The position numbers and the translations under genes were made by a program. A stretch of DNA of 64,000 bases, taken from Siphonodentalium dalli. Taxonomy: Eukaryota > Mollusca > Scaphopoda > Gadilida > Siphonodentaliidae. This document shows positions 32,591 to 42,797 of the stretch, one piece after another; the first letter of the stretch is position 1, and each line of letters begins with the position of its first letter. Below the pieces are notes generated by a model, which saw only the letters and a list, made by a program, of their open reading frames with translations, made no database searches and had not been told where the DNA came from. Location: assembly GCA_032622095.1 (NCBI GenBank), contig CP136069.1:6000976-6064975 (forward strand), written 5' to 3'.

Positions 32591-32792
32591 CACCAACCCC
32601 TCCCATAAATGATATACGCACATTTAACGTAACCTATGGTCGTGTCGCTTTATTTGACGTTTCTAGTCGGGAAACAAGTTTGTGCATTTCTTCGTGCGCT
32701 TTTCGTCCATGTACTATTGACCATTCAACTGCCAACTGATCCTAGATCATGTCATGAATCTCTACCCTGGCTAACGCCCGCAGAGATCATAT
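32591..32792. other. No recognised feature
   Basis: Unique spacer between the giant foldback and the family B copy. Confidence 0.3.
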
Positions 32793-33231
32793 GTGACCCG
32801 CCATATCAAATCCAGTCGTAAGTCGGGATTTTTTTTACCCTGTGCCAATGCATTCTCTTCTATATGCGAGTCGACCATAGGTCGCCTCGCAAATATAAGA
32901 GAATGCCCTGGCCTAACAATTCCTTACAATTTTAATAATTTTTTCTTGTATTCTTTAATAATTTTATAATTTCACCCATACAGAGCCCCAGACAAACATG
33001 AGCAGACGACACTCTTCTATATGCTTCTATATATGTGTGGGGCTCCCTGCAGGGTAATGGCCTAAAAATTGTAAGAAACATTTATTTAAAAAAAATTATA
33101 AAAAATTGTTAGGCCAATGCATTCTCTTATATATGCGAGGCGACCTATGGTCGACTCGCATATATAAGAAAATGCATTGGCACAGGGTAAAAAAATCCCG
33201 ACTTACGACTGGATTTGATATGGCGGGTCAC
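32793..33231. mobile_element. Family B composite element, copy 3 (complete)
   Basis: Both GTGACCCGCCATATCAAATC termini are present in inverted orientation, as are both module A hairpins (32842-32920 and 33108-33185) and the interior CAGAGCCCCAGACAAACATG. The flanks contain ATAT on each side. No ORF. Confidence 0.88.
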
Positions 33232-33624
33232 ATATTCCACCAGTACAAAACATTGGAACTTTTTGAAGTTTTGACAGGGAATCTTATAAAGTCGAAACAG
33301 GGAGTATATTTCTTTGCTATTATATGTTCCTTAATAATGTACTTCACTGTACGTGAAAGGTTCCAACTCGAAATTTCACGATATAAGTGACTTTGTGGGT
33401 GATTTTGCTTTGCGTCGTGTACAATTATGGAATTTCTCCTGGGTATTTAATGCAATGTTTATTGCGATATGGGCTCACAAAAGTCACAGAAAAACATTCA
33501 ATTTGGAGTTAGGACTTTCATTTGCAGTAAAGTATATTATTATATTCCCGAGTTATTTTTTCGACTTTATAAGGTTCCCTGTCAAAACTTCAAAAAGTTC
33601 CCAGGTTTTGTACTGGTGGAATAT
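33232..33624. mobile_element. 393-bp TIR unit between two family B elements
   Basis: The left end ATATTCCACCAGTACAAAAC with about 45 more bases (GAACTTTTTGAAGTTTTGAC ... CTTATAAAGTCGAAA) is repeated in inverted form at the right, ending CTGGTGGAATAT. Arms are about 65 bp with a few mismatches and the interior is ~260 bp. The unit fills exactly the space between family B copy 3 and the partial copy at 33625. I see no similarity elsewhere in the window. Confidence 0.8.
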
Positions 33625-33755
33625 GTGACCCGCCATATCAAATCCAGTCGTAAGTCGGAATTTGTTTACCCTGTGCCAATGCATTCTCTTATATATGCGA
33701 GTCGACCACAGGTCGCCTCGCATATATAAGAGAATGCATTGGCCTAACACTTTTT
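33625..33755 (+). mobile_element. Family B, left-terminal fragment
   Basis: GTGACCCGCCATATCAAATC is followed by a complete module A hairpin (33676-33750). The sequence then switches to a GTCC microsatellite, so the right two-thirds of the element are missing. Confidence 0.85.
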
Positions 33756-33765
33756 TGCACCTGTC

Positions 33766-34330
33766 CGTCCGTCCGTCCGTACGTCCGTCCGATGTCTGTT
33801 CATGTCATAACTTGAACAGTAGTGCTCGGATCTCAATGAAATTATGTATGGCTGTTCATTGCTATGAGGGCATTCAATAGACGGTTACATCGTTTTGTTC
33901 GGATTTTCCATTCTGGAGTTATTCATCTTTGTTTATCTGGAAATGTTGGCTTTTTGGTCCGTCTGGTGTCTGTTCATGTCGTAACTTCAACAGTTGTGCT
34001 GGGATATCAATGAAATTTGGTATGGATGTTCACTACTATGAGAACATTAAAAAGAGGGTTCCATTGTTCTTTTCTGCTTTTCCATTCTAGAGTTATTCAT
34101 CTTTGTTTATCTGAAAATGTTGGTTGTTTGGTCCGTCTGGTGTCTGTTCAGCTCATAACTTGAACAGTAATGCTCGGATCTCAATGAAATTTTGTATGGA
34201 TGTTCACCACTATGAGGACATGTAATGGCACATTCAAATGTTTGTTTTGTTTTTATTGTTCTATAGTTACTCATCTTTGTTTATATGAAAATGCTGGTGT
34301 TTGGGTCCATCTGTCTGAGTATAGCCCTCA
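33766..34330 (+). repeat. (GTCC)n tract and ~174-bp tandem repeat, three units
   Basis: A GTCC run (33766-33790) leads into three units beginning GTCTGTTCATGTC at 33794, 33968 and 34142. Each contains AACTTGAACAGTAGTGCT-like, CAATGAAATTTGGTATGGAT-like and GTTATTCATCTTTGTTTAT words. Units are diverged by roughly a tenth. It directly precedes the reverse transcriptase remnant and could be part of its 5' region, but that is an inference. Confidence 0.8.
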
Positions 34331-34371
34331 TAAGTTATAGAAATGCCCACACGAGGCGGTATGCCACGAGG

Positions 34372-35734
34372 GAGTATAAGCTGCATATGCTTGGCTTTGA
34401 TGGAAAATCATGGCTACTGCTTCATCAGATGCTTAAAGGTACCTCTTGTTTCGTGAAATACGGAGATTGCCAGTCCAGGCAATTTCAAATAGAGCAAGGA
34501 ACAAAACAAGGGTGGCGTTATTTCACCTCTTTTTTACATGCTCTTTGTTGACCAACTTTTGGTAGAACTGGCAAACTCGGGAGCAGGACTGAATATGTAT
34601 TCTGTAAACTGTTCATGTCCAACACAAGCTGATGATATGACACTCCTCTCTGTTTCGGAAAAAGGTCTTCAGCAGCTACTGACTATATGCACTATAATTA
34701 CAGTCGAAAATGGAGGTATCGATATAATGAACAAAAGTCAGTTTTTATTGTCTTTAATGAAAGTAAAATGCGCACAATAAGACGAGTACTAACCGGGCAT
34801 GGACTCTATGTGGGAAACAAAGTTGAAAGTCTTACACACTTAGGTGTCCCTATACATAAGCATAATCAAAACGGCGAAATAAAACATTGACGAAATAAAA
34901 CAGAAACTTAGGTCAAGCTATTTTGCTATGTCCAACATCGGTATGTATGCTGGAGGTATAACACCAGTCAGCAGTAGGACAATTTATACATCTATAATAT
35001 TGCCAAGAGGTCTCTTCTGTTGTGAACTGATGTGTGGCTTGACCGATTCCGATGTATTATCCCTGGAAAGAACTCACCGATTTTGCCTTAAAAAAATCCA
35101 AGGTTTACATTCCAAAACACGGACCAACATTGTAGAAGGGTTGCTGGGAATAGGTAATATTCACAGTTTTATTGAAAAAAAGAAGCTTCTCTTCTTCGGA
35201 AGTCTATGCGCCCTCACAACTGAGAAGGCAGCCAAATCAGTTTTCTTATTAAGGCTGCACTCGTTCTTCATAGATGGGGTTTCGGGAAAATCCTTCATTT
35301 CCGATATTGCAAATATTCTAGGTAACCACCAGTTGTTGTCATATTTTACAAATTATGTTTCTGAAAGTGAATTCCCATCAAAGTCGTCATGGAAAAGTAT
35401 AGTGCGCAAGGCAATATCTGAATATTCAGAACACGAATGGGAAAGCGCGGTGATCAGCGACAAATCACTCAGTCGCTTTCATGTTATACACCCACAGTTA
35501 TCAGTCTCCCATTTGTGGCGTTGCTTTCGAAAGTTCCCTAGACACAAAATAGCATATTTGACTGTGGCCGGCATCATAGCTTGTACTGAGTCCGAATTTT
35601 TAACTTGCAACAAATGTGGTGTTGCTTATGATGATATCCCTCTACACGTCATCATAAACTGCCCCGCCATTGCGGAATATCGCAACGACATATGGTACAA
35701 GAAAACTAAGATGCATGCATCAGGTCGGCCGTGA
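34372..35734 (+). pseudogene. Non-LTR retrotransposon reverse transcriptase, 5'-truncated and frameshifted
   Basis: Four overlapping open pieces in frames 1, 2, 1 and 2 (34372-34530, 34538-34745, 34745-34890, 34890-35734) together read as the C-terminal half of a non-LTR reverse transcriptase. Visible family motifs are LHMLGFDGKSW, then EQGTKQG (the QG block before the palm), then QADDMTLLS with the catalytic aspartate pair. NKSQF and LTHLGVP follow, in the usual order. The last 268 codons form the post-RT region and end with C-x2-C-x9-H-x4-C (CNKCG...HVIINC, about 35602-35660), a finger common at this position in such elements. There is no endonuclease domain and the start is missing; at least three frameshifts disable it. 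It sits between two tandem-repeat blocks. The clade is not assigned. Confidence 0.85.
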
Positions 35735-36110
35735 ACTATCTACCATAGAATTGTTGTAGCTATCGATTATACATTTTGAAACACCTGTCTGTATGTATGT
35801 GTGTATGCGTGAATGCATGTGTGTATGTGTTATAGACTCTAACACTGCTCGAATTTGGTATTTAACGTGTCAACTTGACCTCGCTCATAGGCATGTTTCT
35901 GGACCTTGACCGATCCGACATAAAAGTTGTGTGTAGGACTACTTCGATCCCGGGAGCAATATGGACGGGTCCAATTTCACGTGGGATCATGTTCTCGAAC
36001 GTGCTGATATAGGCATGTTTCTGGACCAATTGAACAATAGTTTGGCCAGACGCTGTATATACTGGGTACTGTCCAGATGGAGGCGATCACAAAAAAAATC
36101 CCTAACTAGC
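35735..36110. other. Region after the reverse transcriptase remnant; low-complexity traces only
   Basis: A TGTATG-rich patch (35790-35830) and the word GGCATGTTTCTGGACC, repeated at about 35890 and 36011, are the only structures. It could be 3' UTR of the dead element. Confidence 0.4.
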
Positions 36111-36645
36111 CCGAACGAAGTCGAGTACATCAGCTAGTTTAATATATATTTTGGACATTTGTCTGTCTGTTTGTCTGTTAGCTATGGCCGGGAAAACTGC
36201 CGGACAGATTTGACGAAATTTGATACCTAGGGGAAATTATTTCCAGGGAGTATTTTGGACGGGTCAAATCTTGATCCCGACCTGACTTTGACATTCAAAA
36301 AGATCAATTCAAGGTCAAATCTGGTAAAACGGAAGTATTTCAACGAAATTTGATACCTACTGTTACTTTTGTCCCAGGAGTGTTTCGGGTGGGTCAAATC
36401 ATGACCCTGACCTGATCTTGACATTCAAAATTGTCAATTCAAGGTCAAATCGGGTATAAAGCCGGGCGGATTTCGACGGGTACTTTTGTCGTGACTTTTG
36501 TCCGGGGAGTGTTTTGGACGGGTCAAATCGTGACCCCGACATGACCTTCACCTTTAAAATAGTCAATTCAAGGTTAAATCGCGCATTTCTCCGAAAATCA
36601 GAGGGGAACATCCCGGACGAAGTGGGGTCCACGAGCTACTATTAT
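36110..36645. repeat. ~130-bp imperfect tandem repeat, three units
   Basis: TCAATTCAAGGTCAAATC (one copy GGTTAAATC) occurs at about 36305, 36437 and 36562. Each is preceded by GACGGGTCAAATC-like and ACCCTGACCTGA-like words and by TTTTGTCC(C/G)GGGAGTGTTT. Flanking CCGAACGAAGTCGAG and CCGGACGAAGTGGGG close the block at each side, suggesting one dispersed unit of about 540 bp. No ORF of note. Confidence 0.75.
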
Positions 36646-37489
36646 ATATTTCTAGATTTAGTTACAAACTAAATACCTGTATATTGTACAAAGAAATGTT
36701 TGACAAATATATCTGTATCAATATTACCATACGGGTCATTAAAATAGATACGACGAAACAAATTTTGAAGGGTGCATGTATCAGGTAAATTTTTATATTT
36801 CAAATGATGACAGGAATGCAGAAAGTTGAAGTACCTACGTAATACTGGCTATCCGCATGAAGAGATATACATGTATATAAAAACCAGATGAGGGATATGT
36901 CTGTACAGTTGCTAAACAATTCAGTCATGCAAAAGAGGATCAAAGAGTAAGATACCAAATTGCTGCCTGTGGTAATGTTTTTTAACGAAATTCGGGAAAA
37001 TTAGATTACTCTCACCCTGGTTATCCAGAAGATAATTGTGGAATCTGATGACGATCGGACAAGGGGTCTCGTCTGTAGGATCAACCAAATTATTTAGCCA
37101 TAAAAATAGTAAAATTGAAGATCACCGCTGGCAGTGATGTCTTCACAAGGACAGTTTGAGAACAAAATATGGCTCACATCTAGCGGTGACCCAAAATATC
37201 CACATAAGAAAAAGTTCTCCAATAAAAGCTGGCTGCAGGGTGCGCCAATTGATTCAAATTCGAAATTTAGCAGGGTGTACTGCTTGTGGCCATGTTTCCC
37301 CGCAAATTTGATAGACTGATGGACAAAACCACTGAATCCGTTGAATCAATATACATGTATACATGGATTAATTTATATGCATTGTTATACACAGTACTGG
37401 TATATAAAGGTACTGAAAATAACTATATTACTAGTATACACAAAATAAACCATATATCATGGCTATGGGTTCTAATATCCGAACATGAC
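36646..37489. other. No recognised feature
   Basis: AT-rich sequence with small open frames; nothing is identifiable. Confidence 0.35.
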
Positions 37490-37645
37490 AGCTGAGAACT
37501 TGGTGTGAATTAAAGAGTGGTGGTTTCTCAAGCATATCTAACCCTCCACGTTAGTAGAAACATGCCATTAAATGTCATAAGTATAATCTAGCTTGAGGAC
37601 AGAAGTGATCCATAAAACCCCCTTAATTCAACCAGGTCCTCGCGC
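37490..37645. repeat. Dispersed repeat, pair member 2
   Basis: Collinear with 22160-22330, with shared words GAGAACTTGGTGTGAATT, GCCATTAAATGTCATA and TAGCTTGAGGACAGAAGTGA. Confidence 0.6.
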
Positions 37646-38088
37646 GATGTATGATCGATCACATGATGATCTAGGGGGATTAGAATTGATGTATAAAAAC
37701 AGCACTGCATGTAAATATAAAATAAAATAGTGCTACATCTTATTACAGATTATTGCCATATATAATCAGTGATTATACAGACAGTCTGACAAAATAAAGT
37801 TTCAGTGACACTCTATCCGAAGAGGGGAATAATTTCATCTGTTACAGTCAATGGAGCAATTATGAATCTGGAAAGGTGAAATTTCTAAGTAATACTAGAT
37901 ATCGACATGACGCGATAAAATATAACGTAAATGCAATATGGCCGCTGGCGACCATTTTTTCCTATGAAATTAAAAAAATATTTGATAGCTCTCATCTGAT
38001 AGATCAATATCAAGATAAATATGAAGTTTGGTGATGATCGGATGAGTGAAGTGGACTGTGGTCTGTGCTAAACGGTTTAGTAATGCTT
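37646..38088. other. No recognised feature
   Basis: No gene, RNA or shared repeat seen. Confidence 0.35.
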
Positions 38089-38385
38089 GAAAAGATTCTT
38101 ACCTTAATATTTGTATGTTCACTTTATAAACTTCACTGAGTCATCTTTGTCATGTATTGAGTTTGATATCTTTTGTTAACAGTTTATAAATCATATATGG
38201 CTCATGTTTGTTATTTTAATTTATGTGTTTATTATCATTAAATAAAGTTGCATTCCTTAAAAAGATTCTTACCTCAATGTTTTTATGTTCACTTTATAAA
38301 CTCCACTGAGTCATCTTTGTCATGTATTGAATTTGATATCTTTTGTTAACAGTTTATAAATTATGTATGTCTCGTGTTCGTTATT
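38089..38385 (+). repeat. ~170-bp tandem duplication
   Basis: AAAAGATTCTTACCT followed by GTATGTTCACTTTATAAACT and GAGTCATCTTTGTCATGTAT occurs at 38090 and about 38260. The copies are about nine-tenths identical. The spacer carries AATAAAG. Confidence 0.85.
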
Positions 38386-39480
38386 ATATTATATACACTT
38401 TATAGTGTGTTTTCAGAACGAAAACAAATTGAATAAAATCAACAAATTTGTAAATTTAAAAACAATTCAAACGTTGTTGTATTCCATGTCCCAGCCCGGA
38501 CATATACACCAAATTTCAATAATATTCATTGAGAAACAACGGACCAAACGCTATATAACACCCGTATACATCTTTTATTCCGTATCGGACTCGGGTACAT
38601 GTTATAGTAGGTACCGAATTGACACATGTCGACTGGGCGAGTTGGCCCTGGGGCGATTAGATCGATTCCGGCACATTCTAGAATTTACCGTATGTATCCG
38701 TTTACGCGTAGTTTACTTTAGAAAGTTCCGCAATTAATACCGTAAATAGAGCGACCTTATTTGACAGAGAATGCCTCTGTTATTGATTATCAAGTTGCTG
38801 TACTTTAAAAACGACAAATTCACATGCTCGTTCAAGCGCAGTTAGTCTATTTTCCCCATGTTAAAGGACATCCACAAATACTAAATAACGCTAACCTACT
38901 GCCGAATGTTTGACACGACAACTGTTAACATATTTGGGCTGAATTCATCTGACGCGGTATTATTCCTCAAAATAAACAACAAAACCATCGTTACTTGGAA
39001 ATGTAGTTTGGGCTAACATTTACATAAATCCTCCAGATCAATTATCCGACACACACGTCAGATGAAAAAGTCACATGAAGTAACCGGCCAAATTGGCCGA
39101 AATGAGTTAATGAACCAGTTCAATATTCAATGTATTCTCAAACTAGACAGCCTTTGCCCAGATGTACAATTGAATGTATTTCTCACTGCACATCCACCAG
39201 AGTTATTTGATTTAATTGATGAAGCTGACTTATTCACAGACTTTGTAGTATGCAGTACGTATCGTTTGTGGAAAGCTTATACCACGCAATCTCAAATATT
39301 ACTGACATGCAGTGATGATAGTAATAATTTATGAATATTATCAATTAGGACGCCGATAAAACATCGGTAACTGATGTACATGCTCTATTTCACATCCGCA
39401 TGAACACATGATGGTGTATATTTATATATGTTGACCCATATAGCGTCGGTTTGAATGATCAGGTTAGCATATAACCTCCA
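38386..39480. other. No recognised gene
   Basis: Open frames of 124 codons (38363-38737, plus) and 90 codons (39062-39334, plus) are present. The second has an acidic, non-repetitive stretch (FDLIDEADLFTDFVV) that looks more protein-like than most frames here, but I recognise no family. It could be a stray exon or a remnant. Confidence 0.3.
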
Positions 39481-39494
39481 GAAATGGAGGTATT

Positions 39495-39610
39495 GAAATA
39501 AATATATATGTGTGTATGTATGTGAGTATGTGTATGTGATATATGTGTATATACGTGCATACGTGTGTGATGTGTATCTATGCACACATGTATATATATG
39601 TGTATGTATG

Positions 39611-39649
<39 letters not shown>

Positions 39650-39662
39650 ATATATATGTAGC

Positions 39663-39698
<36 letters not shown>

Positions 39699-39795
39699 GG
39701 GGTGTGTATGTATATGTGTAATTGTATGTATGCTCATATGTATGTATGTATGTGTTTGTGTATATATGTATGCATATGTGTATTTAAGTATGTAA
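39495..39795. repeat. TATG/TA compound microsatellite
   Basis: About 300 bp of alternating TATG, TGTATG and (TA)n, including a TA run at 39615-39645. Tyr/Ile-rich frames on both strands are artefacts. Confidence 0.95.
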
Positions 39796-39799
39796 TTTA

Positions 39800-40008
39800 G
39801 GGCCTTCCTGTATGCGCGCCCGTGTTGTTTGTGACTGCATGTGGACGTTTAGTCTGCGATACTACATAGGTGTTATGTTTGTGTTGGGTCCATTTGTTAA
39901 AAAGTTTATGTACTTTTCATGTCAATTCTTTTTTGTCAAACAATGTATGTATATATATACATGTAACCTGTAATTATGTTATTACTGCTCTCCGATATTG
40001 GAGGAAAT

Positions 40009-40040
<32 letters not shown>
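39800..40040 (+). other. Possible 3' end of a plus-strand retroelement
   Basis: CTGCTCTCCGATATTGGAGG followed by AAATAAAGG and a (TA)n tail (40012-40040) resembles the 3' end of a non-LTR element with a simple-repeat tail. There is no coding part on this strand nearby, so this stays tentative. Confidence 0.3.
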
Positions 40041-40044
<4 letters not shown>

Positions 40045-40140
40045 ACTTAACTACAATATATATGGTCATTACAGGTATACATACATGTATGTGTGTGACA
40101 TACAATAGAAATGGGGTGGTCGATATTATATAGTTAACTA

Positions 40141-40500
40141 CACTGTTTCAGTTCGACAGGCTGGTGGTAGTAAGCCTCGGGAGGACCTAAATATCTCAAG
40201 GACCTTCTTAATAAATACTTACAAGTTTTTAACTGTCTTATGATTTCGAGAGTTAAATAGAGCGGCTAATTTATAAGTGTTTGGTCTCTGATAGAAGTAT
40301 ATAGGGTTTCAGATATTTTATTCTTAGTTCGCTAAGTTCCCTACATTTCAGTACCATGTGGTATATTCATCGCCTATTTCGAGATTACAGATAGTGTAGA
40401 TTCTGTCGGAATAATCCATATTTGTCCAAGCACCGAGCTCTTTAGGGAGTTTGTGGTTTCTTGTGCGGAAAGATAAAATATTATTTCACGTTTACCGTCA
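40141..40500 (-). pseudogene. Reverse transcriptase C-terminal remnant (non-LTR)
   Basis: Read on the minus strand, this encodes pieces typical of the region downstream of the RT palm in non-LTR elements: LSFRTRNHKLPKELGAW, then YTICNLEIGDEYTTWY. After a short scrambled stretch come RPNTYKLAALFNSRN and KTVKNL, then VFIKKVLEIFRSSRG. The order basic-HKLP, cysteine-x-LEIGDEY, then an FN...KTLKNL-like tail matches that family. Frame changes near 40350 and 40320 and a stop at about 40228 disable it. The catalytic half is missing. It ends about 120 bp before the 63-bp array. It lacks the start and catalytic motifs that the copy at 34372-35734 partly retains, and comes from a different element. Confidence 0.7.
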
Positions 40501-40618
40501 GTGCATGGGGTAGCAAATTATCACTTTATAATTATTTTTATCGTATAAAACTTCCCAAACAACAGCGGCTCGCTGATTCAACAAGTCGCAACAACGATAT
40601 GTACAAAATTATTGGACC

Positions 40619-42080
40619 TTAACCGGGTGTGTTTTCTGTTTTACAGGTAGAAAACATGAATATTATGTTTATGTTATATGTTTAACCGGGTGTGTTTTCT
40701 GTTTTACAGGTAGAAAACATGAATATTATGTTTATGTTATATGTTTAACCGGGTGTGTTTTCTGTTTTACAGGTAGAAAACATGAATATTATGTTTATGT
40801 TATATGTTTAACCGGGTGTGTTTTCTGTTTTACAGGTAGAAAACATGAATATTATGTTTATGTTATATGTTTAACCGGGTGTGTTTTCTGTTTTACAGGT
40901 AGAAAACATGAATATTCACGGACCTTAACCGGGTGTGTTTTCTGTTTTACAGGTAGAAAACATGAATATTATGTTTATGTTATATGTTTAACCGGGTGTG
41001 TTTTCTGTTTTACAGGTAGAAAACATGAATATTCACGGACCTTAACCGGGTGTGTTTTCTGTTTTACAGGTAGAAAACATGAATATTATGTTTATGTTAT
41101 ATGTTTAACCGGGTGTGTTTTCTGTTTTACAGGTAGAAAACATGAATATTATGTTTATGTTATATGTTTAACCGGGTGTGTTTTCTGTTTTACAGGTAGA
41201 AAACATGAATATTCACGGACCTTAACCGGGTGTGTTTTCTGTTTTACAGGTAGAAAACATGAATATTATGTTTATGTTATATGTTTAACCGGGTGTGTTT
41301 TCTGTTTTACAGGTAGAAAACATGAATATTATGTTTATGTTATATGTTTAACCGGGTGTGTTTTCTGTTTTACAGGTAGAAAACATGAATATTATGTTTA
41401 TGTTATATGTTTAACCGGGTGTGTTTTCTGTTTTACAGGTAGAAAACATGAATATTCACGGACCTTAACCGGGTGTGTTTTCTGTTTTACAGGTAGAAAA
41501 CATGAATATTATGTTTATGTTATATGTTTAACCGGGTGTGTTTTCTGTTTTACAGGTAGAAAACATGAATATTATGTTTATGTTATATGTTTAACCGGGT
41601 GTGTTTTCTGTTTTACAGGTAGAAAACATGAATATTATGTTTATGTTATATGTTTAACCGGGTGTGTTTTCTGTTTTACAGGTAGAAAACATGAATATTA
41701 TGTTTATGTTATATGTTTAACCGGGTGTGTTTTCTGTTTTACAGGTAGAAAACATGAATATTATGTTTATGTTATATGTTTAACCGGGTGTGTTTTCTGT
41801 TTTACAGGTAGAAAACATGAATATTATGTTTATGTTATATGTTTAACCGGGTGTGTTTTCTGTTTTACAGGTAGAAAACATGAATATTATGTTTATGTTA
41901 TATGTTTAACCGGGTGTGTTTTCTGTTTTACAGGTAGAAAACATGAATATTATGTTTATGTTATATGTTTAACCGGGTGTGTTTTCTGTTTTACAGGTAG
42001 AAAACATGAATATTATGTTTATGTTATATGTTTAACCGGGTGTGTTTTCTGTTTTACAGGTAGAAAACATGAATATTCAC
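40619..42080 (+). repeat. 63/54-bp array, 24 units, each with a splice-acceptor-like sequence
   Basis: Unit starts (AACCGGG) lie at 40621, 40684, 40747 and onward to 42034. Twenty-four starts are present. Most spacings are 63 bp, and four are 54 bp (units at 40873, 40990, 41170, 41413), where TATGTTTATGTTATATGTTT is replaced by CACGGACCTT. Units of one type appear identical. Every unit contains GTGTTTTCTGTTTTACAG followed by GTAGAAAAC, a strong pyrimidine-tract/AG acceptor. The plus frame starting ACC GGG TGT is open from 40577 to the TAA at 42191, without an ATG until the codon before the stop. Confidence 0.97.
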
Positions 42081-42100
42081 GAACTGTTAGGGCGGATATA
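42059..42100 (+). other. Possible exon after the last array unit
   Basis: After the last acceptor (TTTTACAG, ending 42058 or 42060 depending on the AG used), the sequence continues uniquely (ATTCACGAACTGTTAGGGCG) to GGATATAG|GTGAGT. That is a good 5' splice donor at about 42101. The array would thus have grown from the acceptor and first bases of a small real exon of about 40 nt. One frame is open through it (RKHEYSRTVRADI). This is a sequence-pattern inference with no second exon identified. Confidence 0.35.
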
Positions 42101-42689
42101 GGTGAGTTACTATTTTTGTCTTCTTTTCATTCCTTATACAACCGTGTATATATATACACCGGCCCAGTATACGTTCCATATGCAATAATGTAATGAGTTA
42201 TACCCATGTAAAGCAGAATAATGTATAATTGAAAATCATTTAGCCAACAAAAAAACAACAACAACAACAGCAACAACAACAACAAACAAATCGCGAAACC
42301 TGCATGGTGCCGCCAATTATGTTGTACTCATTACTGTCTATGTTATTATCTAGAAGATATGTTATAATTTATGTTATATGTGATATGATATATGTTATAT
42401 GCCATGCAGTGGTATCGCCAACAGGGGCATATCGAAGAAATTTTAACACGAAATAAAACAAAAAGTGATGTTTTATTGTCGAAACGAAATTGTTCCTTCT
42501 GAACGGCTCTATGTGTGTTTCGAGCGCGATCCCATTCGTCAACCGATCACGTGATGGAAGCTGCGTAACTAAATGTTCATTAAATAACAACTAAACGATA
42601 CATGGTGTGCACACCCACACACACACGCACGCACACACATATGGAAGCTCTACAGCTAGTCGTAAGTTTAGAACGAAATTTACAAAAAG
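42101..42689. other. No gene; (CAA)n and (CA)n microsatellites
   Basis: A CAA-rich tract lies at 42247-42290 and a CA/GCAC tract at 42610-42640. ATGTTATATGTGATATGATA at about 42371 is a small TATG-like patch. Nothing else is recognised. Confidence 0.55.
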
Positions 42690-42797
42690 GCTCGGCCCTG
42701 ACCTCATTTACTGGACGAGTTTGTAAATATTGCTATAAACTAGGGACGAGTTGTAGATTCTATTTAATACTTGATCCAAAATCTCCATAAAACATAA
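42690..42797 (+). mobile_element. Family J element head, running into the 48-bp satellite
   Basis: GGCCCTGACCTCATTTACTG, GGACGAGTTTGTAAAT, GGGACGAGTTGTAGATTCTA and ATAAAACATAATTCAA follow the family J copies at 29270-29390 and 6860-6945 base by base with moderate divergence. Exactly where those copies continue into GGACGCGAAACTAAC, this copy enters the first satellite unit (GGGACGTGAAACTAAC). The rest of the element is not present in the window. Confidence 0.85.

Noticed and set aside
33106-33750. Short frames across module A hairpins (ILLYMRGDLWSTRIYK-like peptides) recurring at several sites
   Set aside because: They are translations of the hairpin arms. They recur because the element is repeated, and they appear on both strands because the arms are complementary.
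36110-36645. Ribozyme-like sequence suggested by repeated CGAAGT...GAG words
   Set aside because: No hammerhead core (CTGATGA ... GAAA) or other known ribozyme consensus is visible. The words mark the edges of a dispersed repeat.
39385-39800. Tyr/Ile-rich frames on both strands
   Set aside because: Translations of the TATG/TA microsatellite.
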